Positions 1-9,865 of a stretch of 64,000 nt of DNA are shown here, in pieces. Each line of letters begins with the position of its first letter. Positions within the stretch are counted from its first letter, which is position 1. The stretch comes from Derxia gummosa DSM 723 (GTDB lineage Bacteria > Pseudomonadota > Gammaproteobacteria > Burkholderiales > Burkholderiaceae_E): positions 744,001 to 808,000 of the forward strand of contig NZ_AXWS01000007.1 of NCBI RefSeq assembly GCF_000482785.1, written 5' to 3'. The position numbers were made by a program, and so were the translations under genes. The notes beneath the pieces were generated by a model. The model was given only the letters and a program-made list of their open reading frames with translations, searched no databases and was not told where the DNA came from.

Positions 1-933
1 AAGGAAAAGGGCGGCCCCACATCCGAGGCCACCGAGAACGGCGCCGCCAACGCCGAAACGCTCGAAGCCCTGCTCGACACGCTGGCGGTGCAGACCGTGG
101 CGCTGCTGCCCAAGGGCAAGACCGCCGAGACCACCTTCGGCGGCACGGTCAACGGCTTCGGCCGCTCGGCCCTCAAGACCATCAATCATCAGAAGGACTG
201 CAAGGGCGGCACGCCCGCCGGCGGCGGCGGCAATGCCAAGTGGACGCTGCTCGCCAAGCGCAAGACCGGCGGCACGAGCTACTACATTCAGGGCCATCTG
301 CTGAACGCCGGCCTGGGCGGCAGCGGCACCGACTGGGCGAACCTCACGCCGCTCACCACGCCGGCCAACAATTCCAGCGGCGCGAGCCACTACCACCAGT
401 TCGAGAAGCATGTGGTGGCCGAGATGAAGAAGATCGGCGGCAACGCCTGGAAGGAGAAGGGCAAGTACCTGACCGTGAAGGTGGCGGCCATGTACGGCCG
501 AGACATGAGCGGGCCGATCGCCAGCGTCGACACCGTGCTGGCCGACAGCGACGACGACTCGCGCAAGACGGTGAAGGACATCATGCAGGCCGAGACCGGC
601 GTGCCGCAGTCGCTCAGCTGCACCGCGCAGGAAGTGACCGCCGCCGGCGCCCAGCGCACGATCAAGCAGGTGGGCGTGAGCAATCCGATCGACACCAACC
701 CCAAGCACTACCTGCTCAAGTACGGCAAGAAGAAGCAGGTCAACCTCAAGAAGGCCAAGCCCGGCGACGTGGACCAGCTCACCGGCCTGAGCGATGTGGA
801 GCGCGCCAAGGTCAAGGCCATCCTCGCGGCGAACGGCAAGTTCCCCAACAAGGAGCAGGCGCAGGCCGCGATCGGGGGCGACCTCTGGCACAAGATGATC
901 AGCACCGCGGGCTACCGCGTGGTGGTGAAGTGA
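1..933 (+). CDS. C-terminal part of a nuclease-toxin-like protein (cut by the window start)
   Basis: The frame is open from base 1 to the TGA at 931-933, so the true start lies outside the window and the GTG at 88 is only an internal codon. About 97 codons in, the protein reads GHLLNAGLGG-SGTDWANLTPLT, followed by an Asn and a His/Glu-containing helix. This pattern (GHL, LGG, N-L-P-L-T, N, E) recalls DNA/RNA non-specific endonuclease domains found at the C-terminus of bacterial polymorphic toxins and contractile-injection-system cargo. The last ~75 residues contain DVDQLTGLSDVERAKVKAIL, which looks like a helix-hairpin-helix DNA-binding segment. The stop is 1 nt before the next start, so the two genes are probably co-transcribed. 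No immunity gene is recognisable next to it. The family assignment is by motif likeness only. Confidence 0.5.
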   Translation, partial: KEKGGPTSEATENGAANAETLEALLDTLAVQTVALLPKGKTAETTFGGTVNGFGRSALKTINHQKDCKGGTPAGGGGNAKWTLLAKRKTGGTSYYIQGHLLNAGLGGSGTDWANLTPLTTPANNSSGASHYHQFEKHVVAEMKKIGGNAWKEKGKYLTVKVAAMYGRDMSGPIASVDTVLADSDDDSRKTVKDIMQAETGVPQSLSCTAQEVTAAGAQRTIKQVGVSNPIDTNPKHYLLKYGKKKQVNLKKAKPGDVDQLTGLSDVERAKVKAILAANGKFPNKEQAQAAIGGDLWHKMISTAGYRVVVK

Positions 934-934
934 G

Positions 935-3900
935 ATGACGCCCCGCCTGTCCTGCCTCATGCCCACGCGCAACCGGCATGCGCTGCTGCCGGCGGCGATC
1001 GCGCAGTTCCGCGCCCAGGATGTGGCCGATGCCGAACTCGTGGTCGTGAGCGAGGACGGCGTGCCGCCCGAGGTGGTCGAGCTCATGCGGGCCGACCCGC
1101 GCATCCGTCATGTGCCTTGCCCGCCGGGCCTGCGGCTGGGCGCCAAGCGCAACCTCGCCTGCGCGGCGGCGCGCGGCGAGCTGCTCGCGCACTGGGACGA
1201 TGACGACTGGCAGGCGCCCGACCGGCTGCGGCGCCAGCTGGCCGCGCTCGACGCCGAGCCGCGCGCCGAGCTGTGCGGCACGAGCCGCGTGTTCTTCCGC
1301 GAGGTGGATGGCGCGGGCGCCTGGGAGTACCGCTATCAGGGGCCGCGCCGGCCCTGGGTGTACGGCGCGACGCTGATGTTCAGGCGCGCCTACTGGGCGC
1401 GGCAGCGCTTTCCTGAGCAGGACATCGGCGAGGACAACGCCTTCGTCTGGGCCGCGCGCCCGGAGCAGGTGATCGACCTCGACGAGCCGGCGCTGTGCGT
1501 GGCGAGCGTGCATGCGGGCAATTCGAGCCGCAAGGACACGCGCAACGCCTGGTGGACGCCGGTGCCGCGCGAGCGGCTGGAGGCGCTGGTGGCACGCACG
1601 CGGGCGGCGATCGACGCGATGGCGGCGGGGACGGGCGCCGCGACGATCGACGGCGCGGGCCGCACGGCCGGCGCGCCCGGCGTTGTCGCGCCCGAAGCCG
1701 CCGCCCCCGCCCCGCGTGCCCTGCTCGCGCTCGCGGGCGGGCTCGGCGACGTGCTGCGCTGGGCCGCGCTCGCGCCGGTGCTCGCGGCGGCCGGGTATCG
1801 CGTCGATCTGCTGGTCGCGGCCGACTGGCCCGATTGCGCCGCGCTGTTCGAGGGCGCGCCGGGCATCGACCGCGTGTTCGCCGCGCCGCGCGCGCTGCTC
1901 AAGGACGGCGCCATTCCGCTGCCGCCTGGCCTGCCGGTGCCCGCGCTGGCCGTGTTCTCGTACTGGGCGCAAACGCTTGCAAGCCGGCTGCCGGCCGCGC
2001 GCCGCTGGCTGCCCGCGCGCGGGCGCTGGCTGCGCGACGGCGATCCCGGCTGCTGCGCCGACATCGCGCGCGAACTCGGCTGGACCGCGCCGCTGCCGCT
2101 GCCGCCGCTCGCGCCCGGCCTGCGCGCCGCGCCCGGCGAGGTCGATGCCGGCGCACTGGCCATCCACGCCGGCTGCAAGCCCGACTGGCACTGGAAGCGC
2201 TGGCACGGCCATGCCGCCGTGGCCGAGGGCTACGCGCGGGTGCTGCGCCTGGGCACGGCGGCCGACGACGACGCGGGCGCGGCCTATTTCGCGCCCGACC
2301 CGCCGCGCTGGCCCGCGCACGTCACCGACCTGACCGCGCCGCGCCCGCTGGTCGAGACCACCCGCCGGCTCGCGCGCTGCGGCGCCCTGCTCGCCAACGA
2401 CTCCGGCCTCATGCATCTGGGCGCCGCGCTCGGCGTGCCGACGCTGGGCGTGTTCGGCATCACCAGCCCGGCGCGCGAGGCCATGCCCTGGCCCGCGATG
2501 CACGCGATCAGCGCCGGCCTGCCCTGCGAACCCGACTGCCGCGCCGGCGCCTGGGGCCGGCGCGACTGCGGTCACCACCTCGCCTGCCTGCGCGAGCTGA
2601 CGCCAGCGACGGTCGCCGCCCGGCTCGCGCGGATCGCGCCGGGGCTGGCGCGATCGGGCAACGGCGGGCCGGCACCGGCACCGGCACCGGCACCGACGCT
2701 GGCACGGCCCGCACCATCGCAGATGGCGCCGCGCGAGGCAGCGCCAGCGCGGCAAGGCGAGGTCGCGCCCGAGCCCGTCGCCCTCGCGGTGCGGCTCGGC
2801 GGCGGCCTTGGGGATCTGCTGTTCTGCGCCCGCGTGGCCGAGGCGATCCGCGCGCTGGCCGGCTTCGGCCCGGTCACGACCTACAACGACCGGCCCGAAC
2901 TCGCGCGGCTCGCCTTCGGCGGACGCGGCCTGCTCGCCGACGCCCGCCCGCTCGCCGACTGGCCGCGCGCAGCCGGCCTGCGCGTCGAGCTGGACCAGTT
3001 CGCGCGCTTCGCCGACGACGCCGCGCGCTGGCGCGCCAGCCATCCGGCGCTCGCCGCGCTCATCGCGCGTTCGGCCGAGCGCATCGCCGGCGTGCGCGGC
3101 CTGGTCGCGCGCCATCCCCAGCTCGACGGCTACTGGGCGCGCTTCAACCTCGCCGCCGGCCGCGACCGCGCCACCGCGCTCGCGTGGACGGCGGGCTTCG
3201 ACCCGGCGCCCGCCAGCGGCGACGACGCTTCCGCGGGCGCCGCCTGCCCGGCCGACCTGCGCGCTGACTCCCGCGCCGACCTTGGCGCCGACCTTCGCAC
3301 CGACACCGTGCCGACCGGCATGCCGACGGGCGCTGGCGCCGCCACCGCCCGCGCCATCCTCGCCGCCCCGCTCGCGCTCGCCCTCGACGAGCGCCGCGCC
3401 GGCCCGCGCCAGCGCCTCGCCGCCGACGGCCGGCCCTGGATCACGCTGCACGACGGCTTCGACGCCGGCACCGGCCTGCGTCCGGGCGAGGCCGTGAAGT
3501 GCTGGCCGCTCGGCCACTGGGAAGACCTCGTGCGCCGTCTGCGCGCCGCGCGCCCCGACCTGCGCCTGGTGCAGATCGGCGGCCCGACCGCGCGCCGCAT
3601 CGCCGGCGTGGACGACTGTCTGCTCGGCCACGCCGACCTCGCCGAGGCGCTCCAGGTGCTGGCTGGCGCGCAACTGCACATCGACGGCGAATCCGGGCTC
3701 GTCCACGCCGCCAGCGCGCTCGGCACGCCCGCGGTCGTGCTGTTCGGGCCGACCGACCGCGCCTTCTTCGGCCATGCCGGCAATCTCAATCTCGACGCCG
3801 GCGTCTGCGCGCCCTGCTGGTGGAGCACGCCCGACTGGCTCGGCCGCTGCCCGCGCGGCCTCGCCACGCCGGCCTGCATGCAGGCCCTCGCGCCCGCCGC

Positions 3901-5023
3901 CGTGGCCGAGGCCGTGCTCGCCCGCCTCGCCGAGCCGACACCCCGCGCCACGGCCCCCCCCCTCACCCGCGCCGCCGACGCGGCCGGCACCCGCCCCGAT
4001 GCCGTGGTCCGCGCGGACAGCCACCGCGCCGCCGACCGCGACGGTCCGCTCGTCGCCCCCCGCCTGCTGCGCGCCGAAGCCTGGAACGCCGCACGCCCGC
4101 TCGACGCCAGTGCCGCGATCGCGCGCGCCTTCGGCCTCGTGACCGACGCCGACGGCCATGCGCGCCATCCCGTCACCGGCTGCCACATCCACGCCACCAA
4201 GCACTGGGAATACGCCTTCGCGCTCGACGCGATCGACGCCTTCGCGCGGGCGGACGCGCACGGCGACGACGGCCGCGGCGCCCGCCCCGCCACCCCGCGC
4301 GCGCCGACCGGACCGGCCCGCGCCGCCCCGCCGCCGCTGCGCATCGCCGACCTCGGCGGCGGACGCGGCGCGCTCGGCCCCTGGCTCGCGCATGCCGGCC
4401 ATCGCGTGACCGGCTTCGACCGCGATCACGGCTGGGAGGCCGATGCCGCCACCGCCCGGCGCTTTCTCGGCTGGGCGGCCGGGCTCGGCCTCGTGCCGCG
4501 CGCCGCCGCGCTGCCGGCCCTGCCCGCGCCGGACGCGAGCTTCGACGTGGCGCTGCTGCTGTCGGTGCTCCAGCACCTCGCCGATCCGGCCGCCGCGCTG
4601 CGCGAGGCGCTGCGCCTGCTGCGCCCCGGCGGCCTGCTGCTGCTCAGCTTCGACCTCAGCGACGCGCCGGCGCGTCACGAGGACGCGCGCATGCGCCTCA
4701 CCATCCCGAGCCCGCGCCGCCTCGCCGACTGGCTCGGGCTCGACGCCGCCCTGCCCGGCTTCGACCCCGCCGCGCTCGCGCGTTCAGCCGCCGAATTGCG
4801 CGCCGCCGGCATCACCGGCCTGCCCGACGGCCTGACCGTCGGCGCGCTCGCACTGCGCAAGGCCGGGGCGGACGCGGCCCGCGCCGCCACCGCCGAAGGC
4901 GCCGGCGTCGAAGGCGTCATCGAAGGCAGCGTCGCCGACACCGCCCCGGCCCGCGTGCCCGGCACGAGCGCGCACGACGACGCCCCCGGCGGCCGCGCGC
5001 CCCGGCGCGTGGCGCGCGGCTGA
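935..5023 (+). CDS. Giant fusion: GT2 glycosyltransferase, two GT9 domains, class I methyltransferase
   Basis: This 1362-residue protein joins four enzyme modules. Residues ~1-225 are a GT2 glycosyltransferase with an HWDDDDW metal/nucleotide-sugar motif. Residues ~255-570 form a GT9 (heptosyltransferase-like) domain with GGLGD near its start and DSGLMHLGAALGVP near 488. Residues ~610-1010 form a second GT9 domain, with GGGLGD and ESGLVHAASALGTP near 916. Residues ~1080-1320 form a SAM-dependent methyltransferase with motif I DLGGGRGALG near 1137. Pro/Ala-rich and DLRADSRADL-type linkers separate the modules. It probably builds or modifies a surface glycan, or glycosylates a protein, in the cytoplasm; the acceptor is unknown. 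The ATG at 935 begins right after the upstream stop. The modules are clear, but the biological role is inference. Confidence 0.8.
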   Translation: MTPRLSCLMPTRNRHALLPAAIAQFRAQDVADAELVVVSEDGVPPEVVELMRADPRIRHVPCPPGLRLGAKRNLACAAARGELLAHWDDDDWQAPDRLRRQLAALDAEPRAELCGTSRVFFREVDGAGAWEYRYQGPRRPWVYGATLMFRRAYWARQRFPEQDIGEDNAFVWAARPEQVIDLDEPALCVASVHAGNSSRKDTRNAWWTPVPRERLEALVARTRAAIDAMAAGTGAATIDGAGRTAGAPGVVAPEAAAPAPRALLALAGGLGDVLRWAALAPVLAAAGYRVDLLVAADWPDCAALFEGAPGIDRVFAAPRALLKDGAIPLPPGLPVPALAVFSYWAQTLASRLPAARRWLPARGRWLRDGDPGCCADIARELGWTAPLPLPPLAPGLRAAPGEVDAGALAIHAGCKPDWHWKRWHGHAAVAEGYARVLRLGTAADDDAGAAYFAPDPPRWPAHVTDLTAPRPLVETTRRLARCGALLANDSGLMHLGAALGVPTLGVFGITSPAREAMPWPAMHAISAGLPCEPDCRAGAWGRRDCGHHLACLRELTPATVAARLARIAPGLARSGNGGPAPAPAPAPTLARPAPSQMAPREAAPARQGEVAPEPVALAVRLGGGLGDLLFCARVAEAIRALAGFGPVTTYNDRPELARLAFGGRGLLADARPLADWPRAAGLRVELDQFARFADDAARWRASHPALAALIARSAERIAGVRGLVARHPQLDGYWARFNLAAGRDRATALAWTAGFDPAPASGDDASAGAACPADLRADSRADLGADLRTDTVPTGMPTGAGAATARAILAAPLALALDERRAGPRQRLAADGRPWITLHDGFDAGTGLRPGEAVKCWPLGHWEDLVRRLRAARPDLRLVQIGGPTARRIAGVDDCLLGHADLAEALQVLAGAQLHIDGESGLVHAASALGTPAVVLFGPTDRAFFGHAGNLNLDAGVCAPCWWSTPDWLGRCPRGLATPACMQALAPAAVAEAVLARLAEPTPRATAPPLTRAADAAGTRPDAVVRADSHRAADRDGPLVAPRLLRAEAWNAARPLDASAAIARAFGLVTDADGHARHPVTGCHIHATKHWEYAFALDAIDAFARADAHGDDGRGARPATPRAPTGPARAAPPPLRIADLGGGRGALGPWLAHAGHRVTGFDRDHGWEADAATARRFLGWAAGLGLVPRAAALPALPAPDASFDVALLLSVLQHLADPAAALREALRLLRPGGLLLLSFDLSDAPARHEDARMRLTIPSPRRLADWLGLDAALPGFDPAALARSAAELRAAGITGLPDGLTVGALALRKAGADAARAATAEGAGVEGVIEGSVADTAPARVPGTSAHDDAPGGRAPRRVARG

Positions 5024-5112
5024 GCCCACCCGCCACGCTCGACAGCGCCCGCGATCTGCGGCACAACCCGGGCGCAGTCCCCGCCAACACAACCATTCCT
5101 CCGCGCGCAACC

Positions 5113-5574
5113 ATGCTTCCCCACGCCCTGCTCCTGCTCGTCCACCTGCTCGCCGCCATCGTCTGGATCGGCGGGATGACCGTCATGCATTTCGCGGTAC
5201 GGCCCGCCGCCGTCGCGCGGCTGGAGCCGCCGGCGCGGCTCGGCTTCATGGCCGATGCCCTCGGGCGCTTCTTCAACTGGGTGACGGCGGCGATCGTGCT
5301 GCTGTTCGCAAGCGGCCTGGGCATGGCGCTGCCGGCCGGCATGGCCCAACTGCACTGGAGCGTGCACGCGATGCTGGGCATCGGCTGCGTGATGACGGCC
5401 ATCTTCGGCGTGATCCGGCTGTCGGCTTGGCCGCGTCTGGTACGGGCGGTGGCCGAGCGGCAATGGCCGGCGGGTGCCGCCGCGCTCGCGCGCATTCGCG
5501 TGCTGGTGACGGTCAATCTCGCGTTGGGCGTGCTGGTGATCGCGCTCGTGATCGTCGGGCCGGCATTGCGCTGA
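5113..5574 (+). CDS. CopD-superfamily-like small integral membrane protein
   Basis: This 153-residue protein is almost entirely hydrophobic. It has four likely transmembrane helices at about residues 3-28, 55-75, 85-105 and 131-151. The N-terminal LLLVHLLAAIVWIGGM stretch, with a His and a Trp in helix 1, is typical of the CopD/DUF4149-type membrane family, whose members are linked to copper or haem handling. No function can be fixed from sequence. The ATG at 5113 was chosen because it places helix 1 at the N-terminus. The frame stays open far upstream only as a shadow of the glycosyltransferase gene. A strong terminator follows 150 bp downstream. Confidence 0.7.
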   Translation: MLPHALLLLVHLLAAIVWIGGMTVMHFAVRPAAVARLEPPARLGFMADALGRFFNWVTAAIVLLFASGLGMALPAGMAQLHWSVHAMLGIGCVMTAIFGVIRLSAWPRLVRAVAERQWPAGAAALARIRVLVTVNLALGVLVIALVIVGPALR

Positions 5575-5720
5575 CACGATCCGCCTGCACCCATCGGCCC
5601 GGGCGAAGCAACCGCTCCGCCCAAACCCGAAGCGGGTAACTACCGAGAAATGCCCGGGATGTTTTCCCGTTTGCGTGGCGGGCCCGGCTCGCAGAATCGA
5701 GCCGTGTGTACCTCCGACTG

Positions 5721-5755
5721 CGCCGCGCCGGGCCTGCCCGACGCGGCGTTTTTTT
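5721..5755 (+). terminator. Rho-independent terminator after the 5.1-5.6 kb gene
   Basis: CGCCGCG (5721-5727) pairs with CGCGGCG (5742-5748), with an inner CGGGC/GCCCG stem and a two-base loop, followed by seven T (5749-5755). It faces the plus-strand genes and ends the operon before the convergent glutathione S-transferase gene. Confidence 0.9.
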
Positions 5756-5793
5756 GCGCGCCCGCACCGTGGCGGCGGTCTCGCCGTCCCGCC

Positions 5794-6465
5794 TCAGCCC
5801 TTGGCCGCACGGCCGGCGCGCCAGGCTTCGACCTCGGCCAGCAGGCGTGCGTCCTGCTCCTGCGCAGCCAGCACTGCCGGACGCGCGGCGACGCGGGCGA
5901 CATAGTCGGTCAGCACCGGCAACGAGGGCAGCAGCCCGAACCTGAGCGTCCAGGCCAGCGCCGAACCCCAGAGGATGTCGAGCGCGCTGAACCGGCCGCC
6001 GAGCATCCATGGCCCGCGCGCGAGCTGGCGCACGAAGCTGTCATACATGGTGTCGAAGTCGCTGTAGGGGCACATCCCCGGCGGTGCCGGCGTGCGCTGC
6101 TGGGCCCGATCGACCAGTGCCGGCTCGAAGCACGAACCGTAGAACGCGAGCCAGCGCAGGAAGGGCCCGCGCAGCGGATCGCCGATGGCGGGCGCGAGGC
6201 CAGCCTCGGGGAACAACTCGGCCAGGTACTGGTAGATCGCGGGCTGCTCGGTCACGACCGCGCCGGCATGGACGATGGTCGGCACCTTGCCCATCGGATT
6301 GATCGACAGGAAACCAGGCTCGCGGTTCTGGCCCGACTTGAGGTCGAGCAGGCGGATGCGGTAGTCGCGCCCCTCGACCAGGCCAAGCTCGTGCAACAGG
6401 CCGAGCACGCCGGTCGAGCGCGATTGCGGCGCGTGATGAAGGGTGAAGAAACGGGGGTCGGTCAT
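5794..6465 (-). CDS. Glutathione S-transferase family protein
   Basis: This 223-residue protein has the two-domain GST layout. The N-terminal thioredoxin-like domain (~1-80) carries a Ser-containing start (HHAPQSRS), NPMGKVPTIV with the cis-proline that contacts glutathione, and TEQPAIYQYLAELFP. A helical C-terminal domain holds LGGRFSALDILWGSALAW, the usual N-capping/hydrophobic staple region. It would conjugate or reduce electrophilic substrates in the cytosol; the substrate is unknown. The ATG at 6465 gives the canonical short N-terminus (MTDPRFFTLHHAP); the longer open frame upstream has no family likeness. The 281 bp up to the next gene (6466-6746) hold nothing I recognise. Confidence 0.9.
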   Translation of the reverse strand: MTDPRFFTLHHAPQSRSTGVLGLLHELGLVEGRDYRIRLLDLKSGQNREPGFLSINPMGKVPTIVHAGAVVTEQPAIYQYLAELFPEAGLAPAIGDPLRGPFLRWLAFYGSCFEPALVDRAQQRTPAPPGMCPYSDFDTMYDSFVRQLARGPWMLGGRFSALDILWGSALAWTLRFGLLPSLPVLTDYVARVAARPAVLAAQEQDARLLAEVEAWRAGRAAKG

Positions 6466-6746
6466 GACGGGCCTCGTCGTGAGGGAAGCGGACGTGCGAT
6501 CGGATCGCGCCACGTCGTCGCGCCCGTATCGGGCCAACAACCGCGGGCGCGGCCGGATCCATCTTCGCTCGGGGCGTGACGGCCTCGCCAGCAGCTGACG
6601 CAAGGCGAGGTGAAGCCACGGCTCGACGGGCTGGCGCCGGATCACCCGGCGAGGCCCCGGGCCGCTGATGACGTCAGCCCATGCCGGCCAAGGTTGCTGC
6701 CGCGATGCCCGCTCGCCGGCGATGCCGACACACGGCCGGCCACCGG

Positions 6747-8861
6747 CTACCAGGGCGTCGGGGCACTGCCGGTCGTGGCCGCACTGCCCAGCGCCGCCAC
6801 CAGCGCCGGCAGCGAATCCACGGGCGGCCGGCACAGCGCGCCTTCGCAGACCCAGGCCTGCGCGCCCGCGCCGAGCGGCTTGTCGAGCGTGGCTGGCAGC
6901 GCAGCCTCGGCCGCTCGGCTTCCGGCGTCGGCCTTGTTCTCCACCGCCGCGCCCGCTTCGAGCGTTGCGCCCGCGCCGAGCGCGACGACCAGCGTGTGCG
7001 GCAGCCAGCGCCGGGCCAGCTCGGCCTGCCAGCGCGCCAGCTCGGCTTCCTGCCCGGCCGGCGCGCGCAGCACCACGGTGCGCACCGGATCGACGAACTC
7101 GCCGAGCGCGGTCGTGAGGCAGGGCATGTGCTGGCCGCCCTCGGCGATCGGGTCGTGGAAGAGCGCGAGCGCACGGCGTGCCGCATCGGCGAAGCGCATC
7201 TCGCCGGTGAGCGCTGCAAGCCTTTGCAGCGCGAGCACCGCGATGCCGTTGCCCGAGGGAATCGCGCTGTCGTCGGCCGGCTTGCCGCGATGGATCAGCC
7301 GCTCGTGGTCATGGCTCGTGAACCAGAAGCCGCCGAGCGTCTTGTCTTCGAAGCGCGCGAGCAGCGCATCGGCAAGCTCAAGCGCGAAGTCGAGATCGAC
7401 GCGCCGGAAGCCGGCCTGCATCAATTCCAGCGCCGCGTCCACGACGAAGGCGTAGTCGGCCAGATAGCCATTGTGGCGCGGCACGCCGGCCTTCCAGCTC
7501 GTGTAGAGCCGGCCGTCCACCCACACGCGCTCGCGCAGGAAGTCCATCGCGCCCCGCGCGGCGGCGAGCCAGTCGGCGCGGCCGAACACGCGCGCCGCCT
7601 TCGCCAGCCCCTTGATCGTGAGCCCGTTCCACGCGGTGAGGATCTTGTCATCGAGGCCCGGGCGCACGCGCTGCTCGCGCGCCGCGAACAGCTTGCGCCG
7701 CGCCGAGGCCAGCCGCGCCGCCGCGTCGCCGAGGTCGATGCCGAGCTGGCGCGCCACCGCGTCGAGCGGCATTGCGATGCGCAGATGCCAGTGCGCGCCT
7801 TCGAAATTGGGTTCGCCGGCGAGGTCGTAATGCAGGCGCAGCACGGCGAACTCGCCCGGCTCGACGAGGGCGGCGATCTCGTCCGGCGTCCAGACGTAGA
7901 ACTTGCCTTCCTCGCCCTCGGAGTCGGCGTCGAGCGCGGAGAAGAAACCGCCGTCGGGCGCGCGCATCTCGCGCAGCAGCCAGCCGACGGTCTCGTCGCA
8001 GACGCGCGCGAAGGCGGGGTCGCCCGTCATCGTCCAGGCCTCGGCATACAGCCCGAGCAGCGGGCCGTTGTCGTAGAGCATCTTTTCGAAGTGGGGGATG
8101 GTCCAGTGCGCATCGACCGAGTAGCGGAAGAAGCCGCCGCCGAGGTGGTCGTACACGCCGCCCTCGGCCATCTTGCCGAGCGCATGCAGCATCGCCTCGG
8201 GCAGCGGCTCCAGAAGGAAGCCCATGAGGTGGGGCTGCGGAAACTTGGGCGCGTTGCCGAAGCCGCCGTTCACGCTGTCGATGCGCGGGCGCAGCGCCTC
8301 GACGGCGGCGTCGATCGGCTCGCGCGTCCACACGGGCGCGACAGCCGGCGCCTGCGGATTGCCGGCGGTGAGCGCGGCGCGGATCGCGGCGGCCTGCTTG
8401 GCGATCTGCTCGGGCTTGCTCCGGAAGAACTGCTCGGCGCGCGTCAGCAGCTCGCGGAAGGACGGCAGGTTGTGGCGGGGCTCGGGCGGGAAGTAGGTGC
8501 CCGCGAAGAACGGCACCTGGGCCGGCGTGAGCAGCACGGTGAGCGGCCAGCCGCCGGCGCGGCGCGTCATGAGCTGGAGCGTGTGCTGGTAGATGTCGTC
8601 GAGATCGGGCCGCTCCTCGCGGTCGACCTTGATGTTGACGAACAGGCGGTTCATGAGCGCCGCCGTGTCGGCGTCTTCAAACGACTCGTGGGCCATGACA
8701 TGGCACCAATGGCAGGCCGAGTAGCCGATCGACAGCAGGATCGGCTTGTTCTCGGCCACGGCGAGGTCGAGGGCTTCCTGCCCCCAGGGATGCCAGTCCA
8801 CCGGGTTGTCGGCGTGCTGGAGGAGGTAGGGGCTGGTTTCGTGGGCCAGGCGGTTGGGCAT
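6747..8861 (-). CDS. Thioredoxin-domain protein of the DUF255 (YyaL/SPATA20) family
   Basis: The protein has 704 residues. The N-terminal ~160 residues form the DUF255 thioredoxin-like domain, beginning [21 protein letters not shown] and carrying C50-H-W-C53 in a CxxC position, followed by [14 protein letters not shown]. The remaining ~540 residues form an (alpha/alpha)6-barrel-like region resembling glycosidase/epimerase folds (for example [36 protein letters not shown]). The family is widespread but its reaction is not established. The ATG at 8861 gives the conserved N-terminus and is preferred over the 28-codon upstream extension. Confidence 0.9.
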   Translation of the reverse strand: MPNRLAHETSPYLLQHADNPVDWHPWGQEALDLAVAENKPILLSIGYSACHWCHVMAHESFEDADTAALMNRLFVNIKVDREERPDLDDIYQHTLQLMTRRAGGWPLTVLLTPAQVPFFAGTYFPPEPRHNLPSFRELLTRAEQFFRSKPEQIAKQAAAIRAALTAGNPQAPAVAPVWTREPIDAAVEALRPRIDSVNGGFGNAPKFPQPHLMGFLLEPLPEAMLHALGKMAEGGVYDHLGGGFFRYSVDAHWTIPHFEKMLYDNGPLLGLYAEAWTMTGDPAFARVCDETVGWLLREMRAPDGGFFSALDADSEGEEGKFYVWTPDEIAALVEPGEFAVLRLHYDLAGEPNFEGAHWHLRIAMPLDAVARQLGIDLGDAAARLASARRKLFAAREQRVRPGLDDKILTAWNGLTIKGLAKAARVFGRADWLAAARGAMDFLRERVWVDGRLYTSWKAGVPRHNGYLADYAFVVDAALELMQAGFRRVDLDFALELADALLARFEDKTLGGFWFTSHDHERLIHRGKPADDSAIPSGNGIAVLALQRLAALTGEMRFADAARRALALFHDPIAEGGQHMPCLTTALGEFVDPVRTVVLRAPAGQEAELARWQAELARRWLPHTLVVALGAGATLEAGAAVENKADAGSRAAEAALPATLDKPLGAGAQAWVCEGALCRPPVDSLPALVAALGSAATTGSAPTPW

Positions 8862-9038
8862 CGCGCATGCTCCTTCGGGCTCTGAGGCTCTTGTTCGGGT
8901 TGCTGCGATGCAGTGTAGGCCGGACGGCGCGCGATGTCCGGGCACGGCGGTCGGGAATTGGCGGCGCGCGTCCGCCTCGCAACGCGCTTGCCGGTCAGGC
9001 CGCGCGGCGCGCTCGCGTCCCGCCCGCCAGCGTCCGGC

Positions 9039-9827
9039 TCAAGCGCCCGGCGCCGCCTTCGCAGCCCGCGCGCCAAAGATCGCCGTGCCCACGCGCACGA
9101 TCGTCGCGCCTTCGGCGATCGCAGCCTCCAGGTCGCCGCTCATGCCCATCGACAGCTGGTCGAAGCGCGCCGCCGCCTCGGGCAGTTCGACCGCGAGCCG
9201 CGCGCGGATGTCGCCTGCAAGCGCTCGCAATGCGGCGAAGGGGCGATGCTGGCGCGCCGGATCGGCCTCGGGTTCGGGAATGGCCATCAGTCCGCGCAAC
9301 TCGACATTCGGCAGCCGCGCGACCGCAAGACAAAGCTCGCCCGCCTCGGCCGGTGCGGCGCCGCTCTTGCTCGCCTCGCCGCTCACGTTCACCTGCACGC
9401 ACAGCTGCAGCGGCGCGAGACCCGCGGGCCGCTGGGCCGACAGCCGCTCGGCGATCTTCAAGCGCTCGACGGAATGCACCCAGTCGAACAATTCGGCGAC
9501 AGTGCGGGTCTTGTTGCTCTGCAGGGGGCCGATGAAATGCCATTGCGGCGCGCCGATACCGGCCGGAATCGCCGAATTGCCGGGGAGGCGATGACCTATT
9601 TCATCCGCGAGCAGGCGCCGCACGGTGACAATCTTGCTTTCCGCTTCCTGCACGTAGTTCTCGCCGAAGCCATGCGCGCCCGCGCGCCAGGCCTCGATGA
9701 CGGACTCGGCCGGCTGGGTCTTGGAAACCGCGAGGATCATCACGTCCGACGGTTCGCGCCCCGCCGCGAGCGCGGCCTGCTTCACGCGGTTTCCGGTGTC
9801 TTGCCACTGCTGGAATATCGACAACAT
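9039..9827 (-). CDS. yggS: YggS/PLPBP family pyridoxal-phosphate homeostasis protein
   Basis: This 262-residue single-domain alanine-racemase-like barrel binds PLP and helps keep free PLP and amino-acid pools balanced. ILAVSKTQP carries the PLP lysine (K36), and FGENYVQEA, WHFIGPLQSNKTR and SMGMSGDLEAAI are hallmark segments. A short insertion (HRLPGNSAIPAGIGAP) precedes the WHFIGPLQ motif. The ATG at 9827 is the best start; a GTG four codons upstream is possible. The gene is divergent from pilT with only 38 bp between start codons, an arrangement common in Proteobacteria, so the two promoters must overlap or lie inside coding sequence. Confidence 0.93.
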   Translation of the reverse strand: MLSIFQQWQDTGNRVKQAALAAGREPSDVMILAVSKTQPAESVIEAWRAGAHGFGENYVQEAESKIVTVRRLLADEIGHRLPGNSAIPAGIGAPQWHFIGPLQSNKTRTVAELFDWVHSVERLKIAERLSAQRPAGLAPLQLCVQVNVSGEASKSGAAPAEAGELCLAVARLPNVELRGLMAIPEPEADPARQHRPFAALRALAGDIRARLAVELPEAAARFDQLSMGMSGDLEAAIAEGATIVRVGTAIFGARAAKAAPGA

Positions 9828-9865
9828 AATTTGTTTCACTTCACGCCTGCCCGGCGCTGCGACTG

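Noticed and set aside
2676-2700. GGCACC-type hexamer repeat
   Set aside because: It encodes the Pro-Ala linker between the two GT9 domains; ordinary coding low complexity.
899-4678. 1259-codon antisense frame over the glycosyltransferase fusion
   Set aside because: Shadow of GC-rich codon bias; Arg/Gly/Ala-rich, with no domain and no start context. The plus-strand frame has four recognisable domains.
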